NCBI GenBank assembly: GCA_036389155.1
Contig: DASVQN010000002.1
Span: 15,946-79,945 of the forward strand
Direction: 5' to 3'
Length of the DNA stretch: 64,000 nt
Source: CADCVT01 sp036389155
GTDB taxonomy: Bacteria > Actinomycetota > Thermoleophilia > Solirubrobacterales > Solirubrobacteraceae
In this document: positions 15,957 through 23,097 of the stretch, piece after piece
Position numbering within the stretch: position 1 is the stretch's first letter
Layout: each line of letters begins with the position of its first letter
Position numbers and translations under genes: made by a program
Notes under the pieces: generated by a model
Databases searched by the model: none
What the model saw: the letters and a program-made list of their open reading frames with translations, nothing else
What the model was told of the DNA's origin: nothing

Positions 15957-16011
15957 ACCGGGAGTATGTCAGTGGGGAGCGGCGCGCGGGCGGCGCGGGT
16001 AGGAGGGCGAC

Positions 16012-17064
16012 GTGCCACTTCCGTTCGGCCCGCCGCTCAAGCCGATGCTCGGTCGCCTTGCCCGCGAGCTGCCGCGCGGCGGGCACCTGTACGAGCCGAA
16101 GTGGGACGGCTTCCGAGCGCTCGCGTTCCGCGACGGCGACGACGTCGACGTGCGCAGCCGCCATGACCGCCCGCTGGCGCGCTACTTCCCCGAGCTCGTG
16201 GAAGGGCTGCGCGCGCTCGAGGCGGAGCGGGTCGTCCTCGACGGCGAGATCGTGCTCGCCGGCGCGTTCGACTTCCCGACGCTGATGGGCCGCCTGCACC
16301 CGGCCCGCTCGCGCGCCGACCGGCTCGCGAAGGAGGCGCCCGCGGCGTACGTCGCCTTTGACCTGCTCGCGCTCGGCGACGAGGATCTTCGCGGGCAGCC
16401 GTTCTCAGAGCGCCGCGCGCGACTGCAGCAGCTCCACGCCGCGCCGCCCATCCACCTCACCCCGGCCACCGGCGACCCCGCGGTGGCCGAGCAGTGGCTG
16501 GAGCGCTTCCAGGGCGCCGGCATCGACGGCGTCATCGCCAAGCCGGTCGACGGCCGCTACGAGCCGGGCTCGCGCGCGATCGTGAAGGTCAAGCGCGAGC
16601 GCACCGCCGACTGCGTCGTCGCAGGGCTGCGCTTCCACGCGGGCAGGCCGATGGTCGGCTCGCTGCTGCTCGCGCTCTACGACGACGCGGGCACGCTCGT
16701 CCACGTGGGGGTCACGAGCTCGTTCACGGAGAAGCGGCGGGTCGAGCTGCTGGAGGAGTTGAGGCCGCTCGCGGTCCCGCTGCAGGGTCACCCGTGGGAG
16801 CACGGCTACTCGATGCAGGGAGGGGAGACGGGGCGGCTGCCCGGCGCCGCCGGGCGGTGGGACCCGGCGACGATGCCACTGGACTGGATCCCGCTGCGGC
16901 CCGAGCGCGTGCTCGAGGTCGCCTACGACCAGGTCGACCGCGGCCGCTTCCGCCATCCGGCGCGCTTCCGGCGCTGGCGGCCGGACCGCGAGCCGCGCTC
17001 GTGCACGTACGAGCAGCTCGACGCCGCCGGGCCGCCGGTCGGCGAGCTGCTGGGTGCGCGGTGA
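16012..17064 (+). CDS. ATP-dependent DNA ligase (LigC type)
   Basis: A 350-residue ligase with GTG start and RBS AGGAGGG at 16001-16007. Motif I is EPKWDGFRAL, with K30 as the adenylated lysine. Motif III (LDGEIVL), YVAFDLLAL (IIIa) and DGVIAKP (IV) follow in order, then the OB-fold domain (GLRFHAGRPMVGSLLLALYD) with TFR-like closing basic residues. It seals nicks, using ATP. The stop overlaps the start of the LigD-type polymerase (GTGA), so this is an end-joining or repair operon. No Ku gene is in the window. Confidence 0.92.
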   Translation: MPLPFGPPLKPMLGRLARELPRGGHLYEPKWDGFRALAFRDGDDVDVRSRHDRPLARYFPELVEGLRALEAERVVLDGEIVLAGAFDFPTLMGRLHPARSRADRLAKEAPAAYVAFDLLALGDEDLRGQPFSERRARLQQLHAAPPIHLTPATGDPAVAEQWLERFQGAGIDGVIAKPVDGRYEPGSRAIVKVKRERTADCVVAGLRFHAGRPMVGSLLLALYDDAGTLVHVGVTSSFTEKRRVELLEELRPLAVPLQGHPWEHGYSMQGGETGRLPGAAGRWDPATMPLDWIPLRPERVLEVAYDQVDRGRFRHPARFRRWRPDREPRSCTYEQLDAAGPPVGELLGAR

Positions 17065-17861
17065 TCACAAACCCCGACCGCGAGCTGTGGCCGGGCGTCA
17101 CGAAGCGCTGGCTCGTCGAGTTCTACGCGGCCGTGGCGCCGGTCCTTGTTCCCCATCTCGCGGGCCGCCCGCTGACCATGGCCCGCTTCCCCGGCGGGAT
17201 CGGTGGGCGCGGGTTCCTCCAGAACGAGTGCCGCGGCGCGCCCGAGTTCGTCACGACGGCGACGCTGGAGCTGCAGGGCGGGCGGACACGCACGTACTGC
17301 GTCGTCGACAGCGCCCGCTCGCTCGCGTGGGTCGCCAACCAGGGCGCGGTCGAGCTGCACCCCTACCTGGGCGAGCCGCCGACGGCGATCGCCTTCGACC
17401 TCGACCCGCAGCCGCCGCGCGACCTCGACGACGCGCGCCGCATCGCACTGCGCCTGCACGACGAGCTGCCGGACGCGGTCGTCAAGACGTCCGGCGCCAC
17501 CGGGCTGCACGTGTTCGTCGCCAACCGCGAGCGCCGCGGCTTCGAGGAGACGCGCGCGACGGCACGGGCTATCGCCGAGCGCCTCGAAGGCGAGACGCCG
17601 GACCAGGTCAGCGCGTCGACGAGGCCCGCCGACCGGGCCGGGCGCGTCTTCGTCGACTGGCTCCAGAACCACCCGCGCCGCTCGACCATCGCGCCGTACT
17701 CGCTGCGCGCGCTGCGCGACGCGCCCGGCGTGTCGGCGCCGGTGACGTGGGAGGAGGTCGCGAGCGACGGCCCGCTGCGCTTCACGCCGGAGCAGGTGCT
17801 CGAGCGGATCGAGCGCCACGGCGACCTCTTCGCGGGGGCGCTCCCGCCCCCGAGCGCGTGA
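17061..17861 (+). CDS. Stand-alone LigD-type polymerase/primase domain
   Basis: A 266-residue archaeo-eukaryotic primase-like polymerase, as found at the N-terminus of mycobacterial LigD or as separate PolD proteins. ELWPGVTKRWLVEFYAAVAP and RFPGGIGGRGFLQNE are typical. Catalytic Asp residues are in FDLDPQ (D113, D115) and a third in VFVDWLQNHPR. HPYLGEPPTAI precedes the catalytic strand. It fills gaps with NTPs or dNTPs during end joining. Translationally coupled to the ligase, which suggests a two-protein version of LigD. Confidence 0.92.
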   Translation: MITNPDRELWPGVTKRWLVEFYAAVAPVLVPHLAGRPLTMARFPGGIGGRGFLQNECRGAPEFVTTATLELQGGRTRTYCVVDSARSLAWVANQGAVELHPYLGEPPTAIAFDLDPQPPRDLDDARRIALRLHDELPDAVVKTSGATGLHVFVANRERRGFEETRATARAIAERLEGETPDQVSASTRPADRAGRVFVDWLQNHPRRSTIAPYSLRALRDAPGVSAPVTWEEVASDGPLRFTPEQVLERIERHGDLFAGALPPPSA

Positions 17862-17867
17862 CCGCGC

Positions 17868-18044
17868 CTACGGCTCGAGCAGGCCGCGCGACGACAGCTC
17901 GTCGACGAACGCGGCGACGTCCGCCTGGGCGACCTCCCGCGCAGCGAAGCGAAGCGCCCGGCCGCTGGACGGGGGGCTTGCAGTGTCCAGCGCGCCGGGC
18001 GCGACGACGGCTTCCGAGCCTTGACCTTCCTGAGGGTCGTTCAC
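17868..18044 (-). pseudogene. PqqD-like C-terminal fragment, possible remnant or tiny gene
   Basis: A 58-codon frame with GTG start and weak RBS. Its last 29 residues (FAAREVAQADVAAFVDELSS, then RGLLEP) look like the C-terminal helix-wing of PqqD/RRE proteins, which bind RiPP leader peptides. The N-terminal half of a PqqD domain is missing, and its 30 residues are Gly/Ser/Pro-rich. No radical SAM, peptidase or precursor gene is nearby. It could be a decayed PqqD gene, a miniature RRE, or chance; the family likeness is from memory only. Confidence 0.3.
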
Positions 18045-18318
18045 ATAGTCCCCGCCGGGAACGCCGGCGCGCCCGTCGTTCCCGCTCTGTGCACGTTTCC
18101 GCCGCCGACCCCGTGCAGAGGGCCGGGAAGGCTGGCTAGGCTGTGCGCTCCGGCGGATCGGCCACTTGATCGGGAGCGTCCTTCGTGTCGCTCAGCCGTG
18201 GCAACGCGCCGGCCCACGTGGCCGGCGGCCAGTCCCGGTCGATCAGGAGTGTCAGCCGCCCAGGCAGACACACCAGTCCTGGGACAAGCAGTACAGCGTC
18301 GATCGAGACCGGGCGGCA
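18045..18318. other. Intergenic stretch with no convincing gene
   Basis: With the fragment to its left this makes about 490 bases without a solid gene. Third-position GC of all open frames is visibly lower than in neighbours. One reverse-strand frame ending at 18136 reads plausibly for about 60 codons (LVCLPGRLTLLIDRDWPPAT) but lacks a clear start and RBS. I checked for a cobalamin-type riboswitch core and did not see one. Confidence 0.4.
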
Positions 18319-18343
18319 CCGGGCGGGCGCAAGGCCCGCCCGG
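18319..18343 (-). terminator. GC-rich hairpin terminator after the M19 dipeptidase gene
   Basis: CCGGGCGGGC (18319-18328) and GCCCGCCCGG (18334-18343) form a perfect 10-bp stem with a 5-base loop. It starts 15 bases past the stop of the reverse-strand dipeptidase gene. There is no U-tract, as is common in very GC-rich actinobacteria. Confidence 0.6.
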
Positions 18344-18357
18344 GCGATGCCGCCGCT

Positions 18358-19377
18358 TCACCCCGTGAAGCTGGCGCCGAGGACGCGGCGCCAGTTGCCC
18401 CACGCGATCCGCCCGACCTCCGCGGCCGTGAACCCGCCGTCGCGCAGCGCGTCGAGCAGCCGGGGGAGGCCGGCGACGTCGCCGAGCGCCGCCGGGATGC
18501 GCGCGCCGTCGAAGTCAGAGCCCAGCGCGACGTGCTCGGTGCCGATGCGGTCGGCGACGTACCGCGCGTGCTCGACGATCGCGGTCAGCGGCGTGTCGGC
18601 GTCGTAGGCGCCGTCCGCGCGCAGGAAGCCAACGGCGAACACGATCCCGACGAGGCCGCCGGTCGTCCCGATCGCGTCGATCTGCTCGTCGGTCAGGTTG
18701 CGCGAGCTCGCGCACAGGGCGTGCACGCCGGAGTGCGACGCGACGAGCGGCGCGCTGGAGATCCGCGCGACGTCCCAGAAGCCCGCCTCGGTCATGTGGC
18801 TGAGGTCGACGACGATCCCCAGCTCGTTGCAGCGGCGGACGAGGCGCTCGCCGTCGGCGGTGAGCCCGGGGCCGGTGTCGGGACCGCCGGGGAAGCGGAA
18901 CGGGACGCCGTGGCCGAACGCGTTGTGCCGGCTCCAGACCGGGCCGAGCGAGCGCAGCCCCGCCTCGTACCAGGAGTCGAGGTTCGCCAGGCCCGGGTCG
19001 ATCGCCTCGGCCCCCTCGAGGTGGAGCACCGCGGCGATGCGCCCCTCGGCCGGTGCGCGGTCGAGGTCGGCCGTCCCGCGCACCACGCGCACCGCGCCCT
19101 GCGCCTCGAGCGTGAAGAGCTTGGCCGCCGTCGCCGCCGCGTGGCCGAGCGCCTCGCCGTGTGCGAGCGCGTCGGCCGGCGGGATGTCGTACGGGCCGGT
19201 CGCGGGGAAGTCGGGCTCGTCGCCCGGCGTGTCCGTGAAGATCGCGAAGATGCCGCCGCCGAGGCCGCCCGCCTTCGCCCGCGGGAGGTCGATGTCGCCG
19301 TCGGCGCGGCCCGCGACGAACTCGGCGGGCTCGCAGCGCGTCAGCGTGTCGTTGTGGCCGTCGAAGACGGCGGTCAC
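18358..19377 (-). CDS. Membrane dipeptidase family protein (peptidase M19)
   Basis: A 339-residue zinc-dependent dipeptidase of the renal dipeptidase family. Metal ligands are visible as the HxD of FDGHNDT (H8, D10), the bridging Glu of VLHLEGAEAI, and the His pair in DLSHMTEAG and VASHSGVHAL; ALGSDFDGARIP is the late Asp motif. It hydrolyses dipeptides, often with D-residues. No signal peptide is visible, so it is probably cytosolic. The GTG start overlaps the stop of the methyltransferase gene (GTGA). Probably the last gene of a csp-methyltransferase-dipeptidase run, ending at the hairpin 18319-18343. Confidence 0.92.
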   Translation of the reverse strand: MTAVFDGHNDTLTRCEPAEFVAGRADGDIDLPRAKAGGLGGGIFAIFTDTPGDEPDFPATGPYDIPPADALAHGEALGHAAATAAKLFTLEAQGAVRVVRGTADLDRAPAEGRIAAVLHLEGAEAIDPGLANLDSWYEAGLRSLGPVWSRHNAFGHGVPFRFPGGPDTGPGLTADGERLVRRCNELGIVVDLSHMTEAGFWDVARISSAPLVASHSGVHALCASSRNLTDEQIDAIGTTGGLVGIVFAVGFLRADGAYDADTPLTAIVEHARYVADRIGTEHVALGSDFDGARIPAALGDVAGLPRLLDALRDGGFTAAEVGRIAWGNWRRVLGASFTG

Positions 19378-20135
19378 GCCTTGCGCGCCCGCCAGATCTC
19401 CTCCATCGGCCAGCGCCGCGCCCACTCCAGGTGCTCGGGCCGCGGGCGGTACGTGCTCGTCGCGCCCGGCGGCGGCTGCAGCTCGAGCAGCGACTCGACG
19501 TAGAGCCCCGCGCCGCGCAGCGCGCGGATCGTGTCGGAGTGGGGGAGCATGAAGACGACCGAGCCGTCGGTCTCGTCGACCATGCGGTGCATCCCGTGGT
19601 AGTCGCGGACGAGCGTCGTGCCGGGGCCCTCGGCGTCGAGCGGCCAGCACGTCTCCAGCATCGGCGTGTTCCAGCACCACGCGAGGAGCCCGCCGGGGCG
19701 CAGCAGGCGCGCGGCCTCGGGGATGAGGACCAGCGGGTCGGCCCAGCCGATCGCACCGTGGTCGCAGAACACGATGTCGAACGATGCGTCGGGCAGCGGG
19801 ACGTCCTCCGCGCTCGCCTCGACGAGGCGCAGGTCGACCGCCTTCCCGGCCGCCTCGAGCGCGTGCGCGAGCTGTGCCGGCGTCAGGTCGAGCCCGGTGG
19901 CGCGGGCGCCCCGCTTGGCCAGCGCGATCGACCACTGGGCGGCGCCGCACCCGAGCTCCAGCACGTCGAGCCCCTCGACGCTGCCCAGCACCTGCAGGTC
20001 GCTCTCCGGGAGGCGCCAGACGCCCCACGCCTCCGCGAGCTCGCCGCCGATCGAGGCTGCGTGCTCGCTCTGGTACTTGCCGGCGATCCCCTCCCAGATC
20101 TGCCGGTTGACCTCGGCGTCGGGACTCTCAGGCAT
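19374..20135 (-). CDS. Class I SAM-dependent methyltransferase
   Basis: A 253-residue methyltransferase with motif I VLELGCGAAQWSIALAKRGA, the acidic loop ATGLDLTPAQLAHA, and FDIVFCDHGAIGWADPLVLI as motif IV. The N-terminal EVNRQIWEGIAGKYQSEHAA is typical of UbiE-like small-molecule methyltransferases. The substrate is unknown. Located 32 bases after the cold-shock gene and coupled to the dipeptidase, so likely one transcript. Confidence 0.87.
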   Translation of the reverse strand: MPESPDAEVNRQIWEGIAGKYQSEHAASIGGELAEAWGVWRLPESDLQVLGSVEGLDVLELGCGAAQWSIALAKRGARATGLDLTPAQLAHALEAAGKAVDLRLVEASAEDVPLPDASFDIVFCDHGAIGWADPLVLIPEAARLLRPGGLLAWCWNTPMLETCWPLDAEGPGTTLVRDYHGMHRMVDETDGSVVFMLPHSDTIRALRGAGLYVESLLELQPPPGATSTYRPRPEHLEWARRWPMEEIWRARKA

Positions 20136-20167
20136 TGGTCCCGACGCCGGGTCTGCGGTGGTCGGCG

Positions 20168-20371
20168 CTAGATCGCCTGGACGTTGACGGCCTTCGGGCC
20201 CTTGTCACCGGCCTCGGCCTCGAACGACACGCGGGCGCCCTCGCTGAGCGAGCGGAAGCCCTGGCCGTTGATGCCGGTGTGGTGCACGAAGAGGTCCTTG
20301 CCCCCCTCGTCGGGCGTGATGAACCCGAAGCCCTTGTCGTCGTTGAACCACTTGACGGTTCCGGTCGCCAT
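20168..20371 (-). CDS. Cold-shock protein (CspA family)
   Basis: A 67-residue single-strand RNA/DNA-binding beta-barrel with both RNP motifs: KGFGFITP (RNP1) and DLFVHHTGI (RNP2). The start MATGTVKWFNDDKGFGF is canonical, with GGAGGAG ahead of it. An RNA chaperone, usually abundant. The 179 bases between it and the divergent histone-like gene should hold both promoters. They also contain a 6-bp stem (20453-20458 with 20470-20475), but I could not place a clear promoter. Confidence 0.95.
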   Translation of the reverse strand: MATGTVKWFNDDKGFGFITPDEGGKDLFVHHTGINGQGFRSLSEGARVSFEAEAGDKGPKAVNVQAI

Positions 20372-20550
20372 GCCGGTCTCTCCTCCTGCGTGTGAACTGC
20401 GCTGGCGACGCGGTAGGACCGACGACTGCGTGCGCGGATTCACTGCTTTTGCGCCGGGTTTCTCCAATGCCCGGCCGGACGCCGGAAGCATAAACACAAC
20501 GTCGGCGGGGCACACGTCGCCTGTTCGAGTTTCGATCGGGGAGGAAACCG

Positions 20551-21087
20551 ATGGCCAGTCAGTCCAGGACCGACGAGCTGTTCGAGATGTTGCGGGCGCG
20601 TGGTCTGCGCACGCGCGTCGCGCGCGCGCTGAGCGACGCGGCGGGCGCCGGGCGCAGCGGCGCGGCCTCGAGCCAGAAGGCGGCGCAGGGCATCATCGAC
20701 GACCTGCGCAAGCTCGCGGACGAGATCGAGGACCGCGTCACGGGCGGCAACCGCTCCAAGCGCAGCGAGGCGGCGAAGAAGGCCGCGCGCACGCGCACGC
20801 GCAAGGCGAACGAGCGCAGCGCGTCGGCCAAGAAGGCGGCCGCGACGCGCAAGCGGTCGTCGTCGTCGTCCAGCAGCAAGCCGGCGGCCACCGCGAAGCG
20901 CGCCGCGTCGACCGCCAAGCGCGCGGCCTCCTCCGCGGCCTCCTCGACGACGAAGCGGGCCTCGTCGGGCACGAAGCGGGCGTCCTCGGGCACGAAGCGC
21001 GCGTCCTCGGCCACCAAGCGCGCGTCGTCGGCCACCAAGCGCGCGGCGTCCGGCGGCACGCGGCGCCGCAGCACCAAGAAGAGCTGA
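20551..21087 (+). CDS. Histone H1-like Lys/Ala-rich protein
   Basis: A 178-residue protein with RBS GGGGAGGAAA. Residues 1-70 are a helical domain (RTDELFEMLRARGLRTRVAR; QGIIDDLRKLADEIEDRVTG). The remaining 108 residues are a low-complexity basic tail of Lys, Arg, Ala, Ser and Thr, ending in five copies of a seven-residue unit (TKRASSG/A). This is the layout of H1-like nucleoid proteins in actinobacteria: a folded head and a disordered DNA-compacting tail. Cytosolic and DNA-bound by inference. Divergent from the cold-shock gene, and its stop overlaps the phosphatase frame. Confidence 0.75.
   Translation: MASQSRTDELFEMLRARGLRTRVARALSDAAGAGRSGAASSQKAAQGIIDDLRKLADEIEDRVTGGNRSKRSEAAKKAARTRTRKANERSASAKKAAATRKRSSSSSSSKPAATAKRAASTAKRAASSAASSTTKRASSGTKRASSGTKRASSATKRASSATKRAASGGTRRRSTKKS
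20950..21054 (+). repeat. Five 21-nt tandem repeats coding for TKRASSG-type units
   Basis: Consecutive units start at 20950, 20971, 20992, 21013 and 21034. The first four read ACSAAGCGSGCSTCSTCGGSC, and the last differs in its serine codons. They code for the end of the histone-like tail. In-frame gain or loss of units would change tail length. Confidence 0.8.
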
Positions 21088-21743
21088 GCGAGAGCTACCC
21101 CCAGCGGGCGTTCACGCTGCCGCCCGACGCGACCGAGGTGGTGCTCGTGCGCCACGGCGCGTCGGCGGCGGCGGTGCCCGGCGAGCCGTTCCCGCTCGTG
21201 CTCGGGCGCGGCGACCCGCCGCTCGCGCCGGAGGGCGAGGCGCAGGCGCGCGCGGTGGCCGACCGCCTGGCCGGCGAACCGCTGTCCGGCCTGTTCGTGA
21301 CGCCGCTGCAGCGCACGTCGCAGACGGCGGCGCCACTGGCCGAGCGCACCGGGCTCGAGCCGCAGGCGATCGAGGAGCTGTGCGAGACCTACCTCGGCGA
21401 GTGGGAGGGCGGTGAGCTGCGCATCCGCTTCGCCAAGGGCGACCCGATCGCGCTGCGCCTGGCGGCGGAGGAGCGGTGGGACCTGATCCCCGGCGCGGAG
21501 TCGATGGAGGCGCTCGCCGAGCGCGTGCGCGCGGGCATCGACGCGATCGTCGAGCGCACGGGGCCGGGCCGCACCGCGGCCGCCGTGCTGCACGGCGGCG
21601 TCATCGGCGAGATCTGCCGCCAGGCGACCAGCAGCCGCCCGTTCGCGTTCATCCACTCCGACAACGGCTCGATCACGCGGCTCGTCGTCCTCGGCGACGG
21701 CCGCTGGCTGCTGCGCAGCTTCAACGACATCGCGCACCTCTGA
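21084..21743 (+). CDS. Histidine phosphatase family protein
   Basis: About 219 residues of the phosphoglycerate-mutase superfamily. The catalytic His is in VVLVRHGAS; PLAPEGEAQARAVADRL and the second Arg/His region (VFTPLQRTSQTAAP-like, TAAAVLHGGVIGEICRQATS) are present. It removes phosphate from a small molecule or protein. No ATG, GTG or TTG precedes the RHG motif with enough room. The best candidate is a CTG at 21084 that overlaps the stop of the histone-like gene (CTGA), which would be start-stop coupling at a rare initiator. The exact start is uncertain. Confidence 0.82.
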   Translation: MSESYPQRAFTLPPDATEVVLVRHGASAAAVPGEPFPLVLGRGDPPLAPEGEAQARAVADRLAGEPLSGLFVTPLQRTSQTAAPLAERTGLEPQAIEELCETYLGEWEGGELRIRFAKGDPIALRLAAEERWDLIPGAESMEALAERVRAGIDAIVERTGPGRTAAAVLHGGVIGEICRQATSSRPFAFIHSDNGSITRLVVLGDGRWLLRSFNDIAHL

Positions 21744-21758
21744 CGCGCGGGTGGCGCG

Positions 21759-22964
21759 TCAGGCGGGCGAGGGAGCGACATTGCGCGGTGCGCCGACGAG
21801 GACGCTGCGCGCGACCGCCCACACGACGAGGCAGCCCGCGGCGAGTGCGGCGAACGTCGGACGGGCGCCGGCCACCGCGACGAGCGCGCCGCCGCCGAAG
21901 TACGCGACCGCGAACGCCGTCGAGATGAGCGAGCTCTTCAGGCCGAAGACGCGGCCTTTGATCGCGTCGGGCACGACGCGCTGGAGCAGCACGTTCTCGG
22001 ACACGAGCGCGAGGCCGTTGCCCAGGCCGAGCAGCGCGAAGGTGGCGAGCGCGAGCGGCCAGCTCGGCACGGCGGCCGTGGCGGCGAACGCCAGGCCGCA
22101 GAGGAGCAGGCCGGTCAGGTAGTGGCGCCCGTCGGGGTCGCGCGCCCCGAGCAGCGACCCGGCGGTGATGCCGAGGCCCATCGCCGCGACCACGAGCGAG
22201 TACTGCGCCGGGCCGCCGTCGAGCGTCTCGCGCACGAGAACGACCTCCGCGACGTTGACCGCCCCGAGGAAGCAGACGAAGGCGGTGGAGCTGAGCACGA
22301 CCGTCCACGCGGCGCGGTTGGCGCGCAGCGCGCGGGCGCCGTCGGCGATCGAGGCGAGCAGGGAGGGGCGCGACGGCTGGGCCTCCGGCGCGGCCGACCC
22401 GAAGTCGATCGACGCGAGCAGCAGCGCCGACAGCGCGAAGGTGACGGCATTCGCGAGCAGCAGCCCGGGGGCGTCGACGACGACGAACGCGGCGGCGGCG
22501 ATCACGGGCCCGGCGGTGTAGCCGAACTCCTGCAGCGCGCCGAACGCGCCCGTGACGGCGGAGAGCCGCTCGCGCGAGACGAGGCCCGGCAGCGACGCCA
22601 TCACGGCGGGCTGGAAGGCGGCCTGGCCGATGCCGGCGAGCAGCGCGAAGGCCACGGTGGCCTCGAACGAGCCGACGAGCGCGAGCGCGGCGAACGCGCC
22701 GAAGCGCAGGACGTCGGCGGCGACGAGGATCGCCTTGCGCGACCAGCGGTCCGCGGCGGCGCCGAGCAGCGCGCCGAGCGCGATCGACGGCAGCAGCTCG
22801 CACAGGAGGATCGCGGTCACCGCGAACGGCGAGTGGAACCGGTCGAAGGCGACGAGCAGCAGCGCGACGTACGCGGCGCCGGTGCCGAGCGACGACTGGG
22901 CGTGCGCGGCGAGCAGGCGGCGGGCGCGGGGCTCGGAGGCGATGAGGGTCTTGACGGCGTTCAT
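21759..22964 (-). CDS. MFS transporter
   Basis: A 401-residue membrane protein with about 12 hydrophobic helices and the major-facilitator loop signatures (GAAADRWSRKAILVAADVLR between helices 2 and 3, VLLQRVVPDAIKGRVFGLKS in the second half). The profile resembles the enterobactin-exporter/MFS_3 type often found as efflux pumps. I chose the ATG at 22964 rather than an upstream in-frame one. A 14-bp-stem hairpin lies 18 bases upstream of this start and could limit its expression. Confidence 0.88.
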   Translation of the reverse strand: MNAVKTLIASEPRARRLLAAHAQSSLGTGAAYVALLLVAFDRFHSPFAVTAILLCELLPSIALGALLGAAADRWSRKAILVAADVLRFGAFAALALVGSFEATVAFALLAGIGQAAFQPAVMASLPGLVSRERLSAVTGAFGALQEFGYTAGPVIAAAAFVVVDAPGLLLANAVTFALSALLLASIDFGSAAPEAQPSRPSLLASIADGARALRANRAAWTVVLSSTAFVCFLGAVNVAEVVLVRETLDGGPAQYSLVVAAMGLGITAGSLLGARDPDGRHYLTGLLLCGLAFAATAAVPSWPLALATFALLGLGNGLALVSENVLLQRVVPDAIKGRVFGLKSSLISTAFAVAYFGGGALVAVAGARPTFAALAAGCLVVWAVARSVLVGAPRNVAPSPA

Positions 22965-22982
22965 GGGGCGGGGTGTGGCGCG

Positions 22983-23027
22983 AGCGGTGCGGCGGCGGAC
23001 TCGGGGCACTGCTGCCGCCGCACCGCT
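22983..23027 (-). terminator. Strong hairpin between HMG-CoA reductase and MFS genes
   Basis: AGCGGTGCGGCGGC (22983-22996) pairs perfectly with GCCGCCGCACCGCT (23014-23027), with a 17-base loop. It lies 70 bases past the HMG-CoA reductase stop and 18 bases before the MFS start, both on the reverse strand. It could be a terminator of the first gene or a leader structure of the second. Confidence 0.55.
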
Positions 23028-23097
23028 GCGCGTTCGTGCTTACGACCACCAGAACGACGGTCCACTTCTTGGGAGCGCGAACGCGCCCGCCCCGTCG

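Noticed and set aside
18000..18350. Cobalamin riboswitch suggested by GGGAAGG-like sequence
   Set aside because: No B12 box or the conserved core helices, and no B12-related gene downstream.
18166..19503. A 445-codon forward frame across the gap and the dipeptidase
   Set aside because: Mostly antisense to the M19 gene; composition typical of a shadow frame.
20950..21054. Regular short repeats as a possible CRISPR array
   Set aside because: Units are contiguous, without spacers, in frame and coding for a histone-like tail.
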